A stretch of 64,000 bases of DNA from Volutella citrinella. Its lineage: Eukaryota; Ascomycota; Sordariomycetes; Hypocreales; Nectriaceae. The DNA lies in assembly GCA_034401135.1 (NCBI GenBank), contig JAWZSP010000009.1, positions 434,001 through 498,000 on the forward strand, read 5' to 3'. Below are positions 32,731-43,905 of this stretch, one piece after another. Under the pieces are notes generated by a model. The model searched no databases and had not been told where the DNA came from. It was given only the letters and a program-made list of their open reading frames with translations. Numbering within the stretch: position 1 is the stretch's first letter; every line of letters starts with the position of its first letter. The translations under genes were made by a program, and so were the position numbers.

Positions 32731-35185
32731 ATGTCCACTCCGTTGACTGTCGAGCTCGGCCCGGGCAAGACCGCCAAGGGCCGCGCGCGCTCCATGGCCA
32801 GCCGGCGCCGAGACAAGGCACAGCTGTCGTGCCATCTCTGCCGCCAACGCAAGTAAGCACACACCACTTCTAGCACCAGCCGTGAATACGCAGGTGTCGC
32901 TAATCGCCTTGGCAGACTACGCTGCGACCGCCAGCACCCCTGCGCCAGGTGTATGCAGCGTGGGCTCGGCGAAGAGTGCAGCTATCAGTCGAGGCCAACT
33001 GCAGCGTCGGCGGCGTCGATGCATGAGCGTGTCAAGCAGCTCGAGAATCTCGTTGTCGATATTATGCACAAGTCTGGATCGGCGCCTGGCACCGCAGCTA
33101 AGACCAACGGCCACCGGCAGAATGACGCGCTGTCGCCTCAGCCAGAGTCTGAAGAAGCAACCGTCATGCTCGCCAACGACTGCAAGTGGATGCAGCTCGA
33201 CAACTCCGGCGCGGGCTACGTCAGCAATGCGCACTGGGCCGCCGTGATGGCTCGAATAGCCGATCTGAAGGATCATTTTGAGAAGGAAGAAGAGGACGAG
33301 ACCTCGCTCAACAACGGCGCTGCGTCGTCCTCGTCTGATGGCGTTGGTGAGGACGCCACAGTGGGCACTTCTTCACCGAGTCCGCAGCTCCTCTACGGCT
33401 GTCGTCAAGTGCTATCGAAAGACCAAATTCTTGCTGCAGTGCCTCCAAGACAGGAAGCCGATCGGCTCATTTCGTTATACTTTAATCCGTTCGAGATGTT
33501 GATCCGTCAGTCTTCCAACATGCTAGCCCGACCACGAGCCATCCGATCCAACTAACCACACGTACAGTCCTTCACAAGCAGGAGTTTCTCAAACAGGTGG
33601 ATGATACTATGACTTCCATTTTATACTGCATGCTGATTTAAATAGTACGAGGAGTTCTGGAAGAAGCCACAAGACACACCAATTGTCTGGGTCGGCCTTC
33701 TCTTCATGCTCATGAGCTTGGCCATCAGCGCCCAACAGACCATGCAGCGACGAATGCAATCCGATGCGCATCAGTCTGGGCCCGCACCAGATTACGACTC
33801 GCAAGTAAACATCTTCAAGGAAATGACGGTGCAGTGCCTCATCATGGGCGACTACGCCCGCGGCGGACCCTACGTGCTCGAGGTGCTCATGCACTACATT
33901 GCGGCCGATTTCGTCAGCCGCAAAGACTCCGAGGTTGGCATATGGATATTACACGGCACGGCGGTGCAGCTGGCCATGCACATGGGCTACCATCGAGATC
34001 CCCGGCACTTTGAAGGCATGACTCCCTTTGTGGGGGAGATGCGCCGGCGAATGTGGATGACCATTGTCCAGCTCGACGTGGGCATCTCGACGCAAATGGG
34101 CATGCCGCGACTCGTCAAGGAGTGGGAGTCGGATACAGAACTGCCGTCGAGTCTCTTGGATAGCGACTTTGACGCGTCCACCAAGGTCCTGCCACCGTCG
34201 CGGCCGGATACAGAGCTGACGTACATTCTCTACCGCATCACCAAGACGCGGCTCCTGAGCACGATAGGCCTCATCTGGGACTTTACCGCCGACACGCGGA
34301 CCTACCCGTACGAAGAGGTGATGAAGCTACAGTCCAACCTCGACGAAGCACGCGAGGCCATTCCAGCTGTCCTGCGCTGGCGTGGGTTGAGTAGCTGCAT
34401 CACGCAACCGCCCGATACCATAGTGCAGAAGATCTTTCTCGAGTCCCTGATCCACCGAACCAGAATCATTGTGTTCCGCAGGTCTCTCAGCTGTTGCCGT
34501 ACGCAAGCTCAGCAGGAGCACTCGCTGCGCGGCGCCCTCGAGGCCTCGCTGGAGCTGTTGGCGTTCCAGCACCTCGTGGATGAGGAGTCGAAGCCGTTTC
34601 GCCAGTTGCACTCGCAGCGCTGGACGGCCGCGTCGATGATGAACCACGATTACCTACTTGCCACGAGCATTCTAGCCTATTACATGAAGAAGACGAGCGG
34701 TCGTCCGCGGAACGGGATCGATGACGGGATGCTGGATCGCATGCGCGCCGCGTTGGTCATCTCGCGCCGTATCTGGCGCAAGTTAGCCGGCGAATCTCGT
34801 GAAGCGCGCAGGGCAGTCAAAGCACTAGATCTAATTCTAGGGAGCGAAGATGCATGCCAGCCGGATTCAACCCACCATAACGGATCGCACGAATCGTCAA
34901 TGCCGGCGACACCTGGTTCCTCCAGCGATTACTACTCAGGTACGCCGTGCTTGAAGCAGAACACACGATCGCCTCTAACTGTGGGATGTAGGCATGTCAG
35001 TCAACCTGAGCGCCCAGTTTTCGCTTTTCGATGCAAACATACTCGATACCTGGGATGCTTCCAACGCAATATCGCTCGGGTCCCCAGCTAGCGTGGCTGC
35101 AGTCGGACAGAACGGCGAGCCAATGTTGGACGGTACGTTCTTCCAGATGCGAGGCTCGACAGTTAGAAAGCTCACATTCACATAG
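32731..35185 (+). CDS. Zn2Cys6 transcription factor with fungal-specific TF domain
   Basis: Five exons (32731-32852, 32916-33505, 33568-33596, 33646-34939, 34992-35185) encode 742 aa. The zinc cluster is split by intron 1: CHLCRQRK|LRCDRQHPCARCMQRGLGEEC, spacing C-X2-C-X6-C-X5-C-X2-C-X8-C, preceded by basic residues. A short coiled coil follows (HERVKQLENLVVDIM). The middle-homology region spans the fourth exon, with the family signature GTAVQLAMHMGYHRDP and EMRRRMWMTIVQLDVGIS. This is a nuclear DNA-binding regulator. It stands head to head with the 12-TM MFS pump and lies between the PKS cluster and the second catabolic cluster, so it could serve either. Exon 3 is only 29 bases, but the frame across it is consistent. 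Confidence 0.9.
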
Positions 35186-35368
35186 CAGTAAATAATATTG
35201 GCCCGTCACAATGGCCATGGAACTTTCCCCTGAGATGAGTTGATAGCGATGTTGTCCTGATTGACAATGATTCTCAACTCTTTCGAGATGGCTTCACGCA
35301 TCTAGAACTAGTGGTGTGTATATGAAGGACGAAGGACGTACTCCATTTCTTTGTATTAGTATTTTAAA

Positions 35369-36542
35369 TCACTTCAATCCCCCTGACAGCAGGATATCCT
35401 GCCCCGTGAGATAGCCCGTCTTTGCCATCCTGTGTGCAATGTCAGACCTGTTCAGGTGACTTGGCCGGGGGATCACTCACATTACTGCAACATTTGCCAC
35501 TTCCTGGGGCAGTCCCAAGCGATGAACGGGTATGCTTGCGGCGATAGCGAGTCCCGGGTCGGTCTCTTTTAATTTCTCCAGGTTGGTATCATCCGTCCAT
35601 GTCCTTGAAGTCAAGTTAGCATATCGGGAGACACAAGCAGTTCCAACAAGGAAACAGATGCGGGCGCTTACCTTGACTTTGGCGTCGGGATCATATCTGT
35701 GGCGCCAATCATCGCTGGCATGATCTAAAAGGTCAGAATCGAACCAGTCCATGTTGGCTAGACTACTCACCGTGTTCACCGTCACACCTGCGCCAGCAAG
35801 CACCGTTGAGAGATTGCGTCCCATGGCGCTGCCATCTGTTAGTGATCTCAATGCCGTATGCAAGACAGACACTTACCTCAGGGCACCCTTGGTAGCAGCG
35901 TAGTGACAGCCGTTAATACCGCCTCCCTGGCTTGCAATGCTTCCCACTAGAATCACCCGGCCCCAAGATTGCGCCCGCATCCCAGGCAGACAGGCTTTTG
36001 TCACGACGAACTGGCTTCGGGCATTGACCTCCATCATCTCATCCCAGTCTGCCTCCTCTATATTCTGGATGTCTCTGATTCGCCTGCCGAGCCCGGCATT
36101 TGCGACCAGGATCGATACTGCGGTGTGCTTGGAGGCAACATCCTGGTGCTGTAGTAGCTGGTCATGGAGCTTACGGGTCTCGTCACGGTCGCTCAGGTTT
36201 GCTGAGACACAAGGAAACACCTGGTCTGGATAGGTGCTCTTCAACTCTTTGGAGAGTGCCTCCACTTTGTGCTGTCACTCTGTCAGTCTTGCCGTGCTGA
36301 ATGAGAAGAGCCTCGGGCGAGGGCAACGTACGAAGCTGGCGTTGCAGTGCAGGGCCACATCGCAGCCTTCCGCAGCCAAAGCCCGCGCAATAACAGAGCC
36401 GATTCCGCCACTGAGAAAGATAATGTCAATCCATTGATAGGTGACTAAATGACCGGGTCTGGGCGACGTACCTGGCTCCAGTCACCAAGGCCAGGCGACC
36501 TTGCACCCGGTTATCCGCCTCTGCGAGCTGGTATGTCGTCAT
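35369..36542 (-). CDS. Short-chain dehydrogenase/reductase, possibly 3-oxoacyl-ACP reductase-like
   Basis: Seven exons (36542-36472, 36410-36332, 36271-35877, 35828-35771, 35724-35672, 35603-35481, 35429-35369) give 279 aa. Classical SDR parts: LALVTGASGGIGSVIA (Rossmann loop, intron inside the codon for Ser), VANAGLG, Ser in LVGSIAS, the YAATK catalytic Tyr/Lys, then VNTIMPAMIG and the C-terminal GYLTGQDILLSGG. It oxidises or reduces a hydroxy/keto group with NAD(P). Its start faces the promoter region that carries a GGAGGAGCC element also found near the aldolase, transporter, RidA and dioxygenase genes, so it probably belongs to that catabolic cluster. The substrate is unknown. Confidence 0.88.
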
Positions 36543-37348
36543 CGCGCTTCGATTACAGGCTGCTTATCTTGGGACAACAGGAACACAGCTATCGTGATAC
36601 AGATTAGAGCCTCAGGGGTGGTGCGGCAGTTGTTTGGCTTGTGACGATGACCAAGTGGGTTAAGTACAGCGTACCGGAGGGGGGGAGGGTGGAGGGGCTC
36701 CGCCAACGCTGCGGAGCTGGTTTAACTATACTCCACTAAACCGAAGTCGGAGCACCCATATCTGGAGGAGCCGGGCACTATGAGATTATGACTTGGTATC
36801 AACGTCCTTATTGCCACCTTATCAGGAGATATCCAAGCCTCCTCAACTATCTGATACGCATTGGGAAGGACAAGATAGCTCCTTTCATGACAAACCAAGG
36901 GAAGATCCTTAATGACGATCCTAAATGACGATTTTTTAGGACAGTGATGTCTACGGCAATGTTGTTGGCTATTCATCTTGGCATGATGCGTCCACCAGTC
37001 TAAGCCTCTGGATGATTGGAAGGTGTTTCGGCGAGCCCGTAGAGCACAGAGCCTCATACGTACAAAAGAGAAACCATAGCAAAAACCACAGTGGATGCTA
37101 TGGAAGATACTTCAAGAAGCACGTGGAGCACACAGCTTCATGCGTAGACAATCGAAACCACAATAGAAACCACAACAGATGCCATACCAAGTATCTCAAC
37201 CGCCTGTGGATGGTTATGGAACGTCTAATGGGGACCCAGACATTGACACGCTACTTTTGATGAACACTACTACACATCTTAGCTTAACAGCAGTCCCCTA
37301 TTCTCTAGTCTATCATTTTCGCTTCTCAAGTTGTCTATAAACATGGGC
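36543..37348. promoter_or_regulatory. Region upstream of SDR with GGAGGAGCC element
   Basis: About 0.8 kb. A GGAGGAGCCGGGC element sits at about 36773-36785 and a related GGAGGGGCTCCGCC at about 36691-36704. They resemble elements in two divergent promoters of the neighbouring cluster. The distal part contains an 84-base tandem repeat, listed separately. Confidence 0.45.
37039..37206 (+). repeat. Two degenerate 84-base tandem units
   Basis: Two head-to-tail units (37039-37122 and 37123-37206) share most positions. They lie in an 82-codon open frame (37012-37260). Translated, the units begin VEHRASYVQKRNHSKNH and VEHTASCVDNRNHNRNH, each 28 codons long. The frame stays open across both. No domain is recognised; it may be a remnant of a repeat protein or a chance-open tandem duplication. 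Confidence 0.6.
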
Positions 37349-38149
37349 TCATGAGCGGGCAATCTCAAATTCAGAAATGTACCAGTTCTGGATGGCCTTG
37401 GTGTCGCCAGTAATGGCCACCGTGTCGTACCTCGGCCTCTCCTGCTTGGCCGCACCACCGTTGTTCACCATGCGGCCAACCCACTTGCCGTGCTTGCGGC
37501 CGGCGGCAATAATCTTGTCAATAGCAGCCACAAACTCGGGCTCGTCGCCGCGGGCGGGGACGTAGCCGAGCAGAGACTGGGCGAGGTCATTGGGGCCAAT
37601 GAAGACCATGTCGACGCCATCAACGGCGCAGATCTCCTCGACGTTCTCCACACCCGCGCGAGTCTCGATTTGGATCATGGTCAGGATGGTCTGGTCCGCA
37701 GACTTCATGTACTCGGGCGTCGTCAGGCCGTGAGCAATGGCAGGGAACGCGGAGCCCTGGCCGCGCACGCCCTGGGGTGGGAACTTTGACGAGGCGACAA
37801 TCTGTCGGGCCTCGTCGGCGTTGTTGATCTGGGGCACCATGATGCCGTGGGCACCCGTGTCGAGCGCACGCTTGATAATGTCATGCGCAGGACCACGGAT
37901 GCGGATGATGGGAGATACACCAAGGGCTGCAATGGCGGCAACCGAGTTGTGCATGGAGTCATCTCCGATGTGGCCGTGCTCGCAGTCCAGGATGATGCCG
38001 TCCAGCCCCGTCAAGGCGACAATCTGCGCCTGGCGCACTGACGGGATGGCCACAAAGGTCATCAGGGGGAACTCGCCGGCCTTGAGCTTGTTCAGCATCC
38101 TCAGCCGGGAGTTTTGGATCTGGGTGGTGTGTGCGGTGGGGAAGCTCAT
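37349..38149 (-). CDS. HpcH/HpaI-type class II aldolase
   Basis: Single exon, 266 aa from the Met of MSFPTAHTTQ. The frame extends upstream through a CA/TG-rich microsatellite to 38272, but those 41 extra residues are low-complexity and unlikely. Metal and catalytic parts are intact: DGIILDCEHG (base His), IRIRGP, GVRGQGSAF, metal-binding Glu in MIQIET and Asp in FIGPNDLAQSLLG. The family cleaves 4-hydroxy-2-oxo acids to pyruvate plus an aldehyde, a late step in breakdown of sugar acids or aromatic compounds. It is divergent from the ACS transporter at 38995, and their shared promoter carries four copies of the cluster element. In this setting it probably performs the final retro-aldol step of the pathway. 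Confidence 0.92.
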   Translation of the reverse strand: MSFPTAHTTQIQNSRLRMLNKLKAGEFPLMTFVAIPSVRQAQIVALTGLDGIILDCEHGHIGDDSMHNSVAAIAALGVSPIIRIRGPAHDIIKRALDTGAHGIMVPQINNADEARQIVASSKFPPQGVRGQGSAFPAIAHGLTTPEYMKSADQTILTMIQIETRAGVENVEEICAVDGVDMVFIGPNDLAQSLLGYVPARGDEPEFVAAIDKIIAAGRKHGKWVGRMVNNGGAAKQERPRYDTVAITGDTKAIQNWYISEFEIARS

Positions 38150-38994
38150 GGTTGCTGAGGGTGGGTAGGAGGTAGGGGTGGAACTAGAAGCTCTTGATCT
38201 TTCGATAGTCTGAGATGATGATGATGTGTGTGTATCTTGTGTATCTGTGTGTGTCTGTGTGTACGTGGACATTCAGCAAGCTCCAGGATAGCAACGAAAC
38301 CCCTGGCTCTTTTATCATTGCCGTACGATTAGCTGCACGATTGACACCCGCAATCTCAGAGGAGCCCCCCGGCCGTCCTCCGTTTCATGAGCCCCCAAGA
38401 TCTGGCCCGGCGACATCTTTGGCCTGCGCCCCACCGGGAGGAGCTCCCCCAGATAGCACGGCCCCCGAGATGGTGTAGTAGCACGAGACCCTTGAACGGT
38501 GTGAGGAGACAGCAACACTTCGGCCGCCTAACAAACCCTCAGCTGACCCACCGGGAGGAGCCCCCCCATATCACAGCACGGACTCTGCGGCGACACCGCG
38601 TCCAACCTAAACCAAAGGGAGGCCTAGCGCCGAGTCAGGTCTGCGGGCGCCTGTATCTCCGCCTTCCCCAGGATGCTATCAACCAACGGGGCGAATGATA
38701 AGTGACTGGGCGGCTCCTCCCAGCTTCCCCAGTTTTCACTATCAACAACGTGCGTCTGGCCGACTACAAAATGGCCTGCCATCGATCGCCCCAGGATTTC
38801 TAGAAAAGGGCAGGGCATCAACAGACTCTCGTCTATTGTTAATCACTCTCTGCCATTCGTCACAACTCACAAGAGAGAAAAGAAAAACTCTGCGCGAGTT
38901 CTTCGACTCTTGTCGATCACACGACGTTGCACTTCTTCCCGACTCTTTCCAACTCTTCGACAACTCCTCCAGACTCCACCTCTCAGTCTCCATC
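38150..38994. promoter_or_regulatory. Bidirectional promoter (aldolase / ACS transporter) with repeated GGAGGAGCYCC element
   Basis: Head-to-head intergenic region. GGAGGAGC-type elements lie at about 38359 (GAGGAGCCCCCC), 38435 (GGGAGGAGCTCCCCC), 38553 (GGGAGGAGCCCCCCC) and, inverted, 38712-38721 (GGCTCCTCCC). The second and third sit in a longer shared block: CCACCGGGAGGAG before and an AGCACGG end after. A TG/GATGA microsatellite lies at about 38205-38275 near the aldolase start. Confidence 0.6.
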
Positions 38995-40509
38995 ATGACC
39001 ACCGTCGAAATGGAAGAGGCTGCCAAGAAGGAAGCCGCCCTCTCGGCCTCGGTGTCCTTCCAGGCCGAAAACTCTACCGCGTACCAGCGAGTGCCCGATT
39101 CCCTTGCGCACCTCAGCGAGGAGGAACTCAGCAAGATGAACAAGAAGCTTGTGCGCAAGCTCGACTATACAATCTTGCCCATCATTGGCATCTTGTACAT
39201 TCTCAACTACATTGATCGACAGAACCTGGCTGCGGCCAAGTTGCAGGGCATCATGGAAGACCTCAACATGGACACCCAGCAATTCGCCACCTCCATCTCG
39301 ATCCTCTTCGTCGGTTACCTGCCGTTCCAGATCCCCAGCAACCTCATCATCACCAAGATTGCCCGACCCGGTCTATACATTTGCTGCGCCGTCATCATCT
39401 GGGGCTCCATCTCGGCCGCCACCGCCGCAGTCAAGAATTATGGCCAGCTCCTCGCCGTTCGTGCCATCCTCGGTGTTGCCGAAGCCGTCTTCTTCCCCGG
39501 TGCCATCTACTACCTGTCTGCCTGGTACACCAAGACAGAGCTCGGCAAGCGCATTGCCGCGCTGTACATTGCTCAGCAGGTCGGCAACGCCTTTGGCGGT
39601 ATTTTCGCCGCCGGCATCTTCCAGCTCGACGGCGCCCACGGAATTCGAGGGTGGCAGTGGCTCTTCATCATCGAGGGTGCTGCAACTGTCGGAATCGGCG
39701 CCATCTGCACCATGTTCATGCCCGAGTATCCCTACAACAGCCGCATGCTCTCGCAACAGGAGCGCGACCTCGCCGTCTGGCGCATCGAGTCGGGTGCTGG
39801 CGCCGCCGAAGGAAAGGAGAACGTGAGCGTGCTCAAGAGTTTCGGCCAGGCTCTCAAGGACCCCAAGCTCATCCTCCTCATCTTCTGCAACATGCTGTCC
39901 CAGGCCCAGGGCTCCATTGCCAACTACTTCCCTACCCTCGTCGCCTCGCTCAAGTTCAGCCGCACCGTCAGCTTGCTGCTTACCGCTCCGCCCTACGTCC
40001 TGGCCGGTGTTGTGTACTACTACCTCATGTGGTACTCTGACAGCAAGAACACGGCGTACCCCATCATTGTTGTGTGCATTGCCATTGCCATCTCCATGTA
40101 CATCATTCCCATGGCGACTCTCAACATTGGCGCCCGCTACTTCTCCATGATGATCCTTCCGTTTGCGTCTGTCGGCCCGCAGCTGGTTCTTTACAAGACC
40201 ATCAACCTGCACCTAGCGCGTCCCACTTCCAAGCGTGCCGCTGCCTCGGCCCTGGTCAATGCCATTGGTGGAACCTCCAACATCTGGGCATCCTACCTTT
40301 ACTATGCTCCCCCTCAGTTCTTCGCTGCGTTCGGCACGCTCATGGGCTGCGCCTTCATCTTTCTGGGAACTGTTACCTTTTACCGGTGGTATGTTCGCCG
40401 TGAGAACCGTCGCCTGGATTCGGGAGATGCCGATGAGATTGCCAAGGTCAAGAAGGGTGGTGTCACTGACGAGATGGTTGCTATGGGATGGCGATATGAG
40501 ATGTACTAG
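38995..40509 (+). CDS. MFS transporter, anion:cation symporter (TNA1/Dal5-like) family
   Basis: Single exon, 504 aa from MTTVEMEEAAKK; the frame is open further upstream but only through promoter sequence. Family pattern: LVRKLDYTILPIIGILYILNYIDRQN (TM1), ATSISILFVGYLPFQIPSN (TM2), RAILGVAEAVFFPGAIYYLSAWY (TM4) and GIRGWQWLFIIEG before TM6. Members import organic acids and vitamins such as nicotinate or allantoate by proton symport. Unlike the Dal5-like gene at 4855 it has no introns and a high GC third position. It shares a promoter with the aldolase, so it is the probable uptake system for the compound this cluster degrades. Confidence 0.92.
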   Translation: MTTVEMEEAAKKEAALSASVSFQAENSTAYQRVPDSLAHLSEEELSKMNKKLVRKLDYTILPIIGILYILNYIDRQNLAAAKLQGIMEDLNMDTQQFATSISILFVGYLPFQIPSNLIITKIARPGLYICCAVIIWGSISAATAAVKNYGQLLAVRAILGVAEAVFFPGAIYYLSAWYTKTELGKRIAALYIAQQVGNAFGGIFAAGIFQLDGAHGIRGWQWLFIIEGAATVGIGAICTMFMPEYPYNSRMLSQQERDLAVWRIESGAGAAEGKENVSVLKSFGQALKDPKLILLIFCNMLSQAQGSIANYFPTLVASLKFSRTVSLLLTAPPYVLAGVVYYYLMWYSDSKNTAYPIIVVCIAIAISMYIIPMATLNIGARYFSMMILPFASVGPQLVLYKTINLHLARPTSKRAAASALVNAIGGTSNIWASYLYYAPPQFFAAFGTLMGCAFIFLGTVTFYRWYVRRENRRLDSGDADEIAKVKKGGVTDEMVAMGWRYEMY

Positions 40510-41607
40510 AATGCAGCTGGTGGACGGACTGCTGGGCATTGAATATTCTGCTGTGACCTATAGTTTCTGTAGATAGTCTTCAATGTGATATAATCGCTTT
40601 GTACATTAATTGATCCATCCTCTCACATGCCTTTCGCGTCAACATATCAACCCAGTGCGCGTGACTACCTCTATCCGACTTTGCTGTTCTTATTTCTCGA
40701 CGCTTCATGCCCTAAATATTTCGGACATTGATTTCCGGTAAAATGACTTACTATCTCAGTCTGCACTAAAATTCTAATTCTGTCATGATCTCTCGAATTT
40801 TCAAATGGCAAACTCAGGTGTGATAGCAGCCAGTGCTACTTACTTTCTTATCTCTCTTAATGTCAACATATCAGAATGCGCTCTTATAGTCAAACGGGCA
40901 TTTAAATCTATAAAATCGGGACAGTATACAAGATTAAACCCCTGTATGTTAATATCATACTGCTGTTTCTCACTCAAACCTTACTCATGACGCCGTCCTT
41001 AGGGTAGGGTTACCGAGGGCTGACCCAACCCGACCGTGCAGACGGATTTGGCCTGCCTCAGGCCTCGATTGAACCAGTGGTGGCAATTGTGGGGCCGTTT
41101 GATTAGAAAATTCGCTATCATCGACCCCAAGACCGAAAAGATAACGCCTGACTCGGTCTGGGCATCACGCATCAACTCGAGCCTGCGGGTGGGGCCACTA
41201 ATCAGCCACTGCCCAATAACCTTCAGCAGGGCCTGGGCCTCGGCGGTGTGGCCCAATCACGACGAGCCAAAAGCCAATCAATAGCGGACCCAGAACAAGG
41301 ACTCTGGGCCATCTGTGCGGGGAAGCGTCTCCAGACTGTGGGGTATGACGCTGGAGTTGCTGATATCGGCTCTGGCTAGCTATCTAGGGACGCCCGACAG
41401 GCCGCCGAGCCAGGGCTGGGGGGGTGGTGTCCCATGCCACCGATCCCCTTGTCGTCTCCTCCTCATCCCGCCGCTGCTGCGCATCTCGGACACGGCCGAA
41501 CTTCATCGACCCAAACACAAAACAACATTCGATCGGGACGCCGCCCGGTTGCATCGCCTGCCCTGCTGACTGACGTGCTCCAGCTCTAGCTCCAGCTCCT
41601 GTTCTAT
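40510..41607. promoter_or_regulatory. 1.1 kb intergenic: AT-rich 3' part then GC-rich promoter of C2H2 regulator
   Basis: Bases 40580-40990 are notably AT-rich with no coding signal. From about 41290 the sequence becomes GC-rich and leads to the regulator start, with a GGGGGGGTGG run (about 41420) and CTCCTCCTC (about 41458). No gene was recognised. Confidence 0.45.
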
Positions 41608-43749
41608 ATGCCCGTGTCCACCGCCCTCCCTCCTCCGCCTCCGGCCCCGGCGGTCGAGGCTCGCCGCCCCTCGTTCCAGCCCTTCCAGTGCCAGATCTGC
41701 CAGAGTCGCTTCACCCGCCACGAGAACCTCAAGCGACATGCCGCCCTTCACTCCAGGTCGCCCGAGGAGGCGTCCCACCCGTGCCACCTGTGCAATGCCA
41801 CCTTCTCCCGTCCCGATCTTCGCCATCGCCACATGAAGAGGAAGCACATGGACCCGAATGGCGATGTGCCGCTGCCCAAGAAGAAGTGCGCCCAACGGAC
41901 ACCCGCACAACCGTCGTCGCGTGCAGGGCAGTCTCCCGGCTCCCCCGGCTCCCCCTGCTCTCCTGGCGGCGACGGCGCCTCGTACATGAGCCCGCAGCCC
42001 TCCGACGATGGCGGAGTCGGCGCTGAGACGGGAGTCTGGCACACCACAGCGTTGCGCGGCCATCGACGAGACGACTCTCGGAATGATTCAACAACGAGCG
42101 TGCACTCGAGCTTAAGCGATGATACTATTCAACTTGTTTCTCGTCCGCATGACCAGCGGTCGTCGATAAGCGACACATCATCATCTCTTGGCACTTCCCT
42201 GCCGCAAGCCACCGACCTGGACGCTATGGATTCTGCTTCATTCTTTGTGCCCCCTCATCCCCACACGCATAGGCCGCCGTCAGACACAATGGCGATGCCA
42301 TCAACAGCGCAATTCAACACCAGTCTGCCCAGCCTGAGCCTCGCCTTCGACCAAGGCAGCCCAGACGCCATGCTCTTGCTGGCACAAGCCGACGACTGGT
42401 TCCCCTCCGACGCACAGATTGCCCGCGGCTGCCACCTCTTCTTCCACCACGTCTCCCACTTCTTCCCGATCCTGCACCAACCGACCTTTTGCTCAGCAAA
42501 GACGCCCAATTTCCTCCTCCTCAGCATGCTCAGCCTCGCATTTCAGTACGGCACCGACCCCGACTGCGCCGACGAGCCGGATTCGGGCGCCGCTTTATCC
42601 AAACGATGTTTTCACCGAGCGCGGGGTGTTTTGGTTGGCGACGATGAGCAGCTGGTGAATACCTCGCATTGCCTGGAACTGGTCCAGGCCCATCTCTTTC
42701 TTCAGATCTGCGCAATGATGTACCTCTGCGGCAACAATTCGTCGTTTGGCCTCAAGACACACTCCAAGATGATTTTTCTGGCTAGAGCTGGTGGCTTGCT
42801 GCAGCCTTTGGAGGCAGAGCCCGCCGCAACGGAGGACCTCGATGCTCTCTGGAGGCGATTCACACGAGCCGAGTCGCACAAGCGCACGCTGTTTGCTCTG
42901 CACCAGATCGACACGATGTGGTACCAGTTTCTGTCCATCCCCCGCCATCTTTCGCACCTGGAGATCAAGCAGGAGCTGCCCTGCCCGGAAGACTTCTGGA
43001 CAGCGTCGTCCTCGGGCGAATGGGCGCATCGACAGCTAGTCACCAAGAGCCACGGGTCATCAGTGCAATATACGGATGCCGTACGGCGTTTCGTGTCGTC
43101 GGACCCGGCCCTCGGTTCTCTGCCGCCGTTTGACCCGTACGGCGCCATCAACCTGACGCACTTCTTCATTTCCAGCGCACAGGAGATCTCTGGGTGGTGC
43201 ACAATGACTGGTGTGCTCAGCACAGAGCGACTCGAGCCCCTAAGATCTTCGCTTCTCGCCCTTCGCCCCTACATTTGCCCTCAGCAGGACCCAAAGGCGG
43301 CACATTCGGCATTGTGCGAGGCGACATGGGCATCCGCCATGATTGATCTCCAGATCTGGTCCCCTTCACACACAGGCGGCATTGTGGGCGGCAGTATGGA
43401 TGCCGTCCTGAACCAGCTCACCTGCCTGGCACCCTCGTGCGAATTTCTGTGCGAGTCGAATATTGCCCAGGTCATTCAGCCACACATTGACTGGTTCCTG
43501 CGCTACCTCGACTCCACCGCCGTGCCAGACACCGAGGCGCCCTGGTTGACGCTCTACGGGTACAAGGCTTTCATGATTGCCTGGCAGTTGGTGCGTGGGG
43601 GTGTTCTGGGGTCAATGGAGACGGTGGGTATCGAGGATGGAGACGTCCAGGGGGCCCTGACCTGGGCTAAGAAGGTGTTCCGGCGGAGGGAGCGATGGCA
43701 ACTGGGGAAACTAATCATGAATTGCCTGGATACCTTGGAGGAAAAATGA
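41608..43749 (+). CDS. C2H2 zinc-finger regulator with fungal-specific transcription factor domain
   Basis: Single exon, 713 aa. Two tandem C2H2 fingers near residues 29-80: CQICQSRFTRHENLKRHAALH and CHLCNATFSRPDLRHRHMKRKH. A basic nuclear signal (PKKKCAQR) and a long Ser/Pro/Asp-rich linker follow. The C-terminal part is the fungal-specific TF domain (RGCHLFFHHVSHFFPILHQPTF; KTHSKMIFLARAGGLLQPL; HKRTLFALHQIDTMWYQFLSIPRHL). This pairing is known in regulators that bind G-rich boxes. It lies in the middle of the second catabolic cluster and is the best candidate to bind the GGAGGAGC elements in the surrounding promoters; that link is inference. Confidence 0.92.
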   Translation: MPVSTALPPPPPAPAVEARRPSFQPFQCQICQSRFTRHENLKRHAALHSRSPEEASHPCHLCNATFSRPDLRHRHMKRKHMDPNGDVPLPKKKCAQRTPAQPSSRAGQSPGSPGSPCSPGGDGASYMSPQPSDDGGVGAETGVWHTTALRGHRRDDSRNDSTTSVHSSLSDDTIQLVSRPHDQRSSISDTSSSLGTSLPQATDLDAMDSASFFVPPHPHTHRPPSDTMAMPSTAQFNTSLPSLSLAFDQGSPDAMLLLAQADDWFPSDAQIARGCHLFFHHVSHFFPILHQPTFCSAKTPNFLLLSMLSLAFQYGTDPDCADEPDSGAALSKRCFHRARGVLVGDDEQLVNTSHCLELVQAHLFLQICAMMYLCGNNSSFGLKTHSKMIFLARAGGLLQPLEAEPAATEDLDALWRRFTRAESHKRTLFALHQIDTMWYQFLSIPRHLSHLEIKQELPCPEDFWTASSSGEWAHRQLVTKSHGSSVQYTDAVRRFVSSDPALGSLPPFDPYGAINLTHFFISSAQEISGWCTMTGVLSTERLEPLRSSLLALRPYICPQQDPKAAHSALCEATWASAMIDLQIWSPSHTGGIVGGSMDAVLNQLTCLAPSCEFLCESNIAQVIQPHIDWFLRYLDSTAVPDTEAPWLTLYGYKAFMIAWQLVRGGVLGSMETVGIEDGDVQGALTWAKKVFRRRERWQLGKLIMNCLDTLEEK

Positions 43750-43905
43750 AGCAGATGCAGAATTTTTATGCATGTACTATACTCGATTGGCGTTTCTGCA
43801 TAGCATGAGAATTTGATGACTTTATGATCTCACATATGGCTACAGATGCATTTTAATTCATTGGACTCTATTGGTGACGTTTCTATTCATTCTAATTCCA
43901 TCCCT

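Noticed and set aside
35477..35872. SDR read as one uninterrupted frame through 35725-35770 and 35604-35671
   Set aside because: Splicing both introns yields VNTIMPAMIG, a normal SDR segment, and keeps the frame to the C-terminal GYLTGQDILLSGG.
38150..38272. N-terminal extension of the aldolase through a TG-rich tract
   Set aside because: Low-complexity Thr/Ser repeat from a microsatellite; the family starts at the later Met.
39373..40212. Minus-strand frame of 279 codons inside the ACS transporter
   Set aside because: Antisense shadow created by GC-rich third positions of the real gene.
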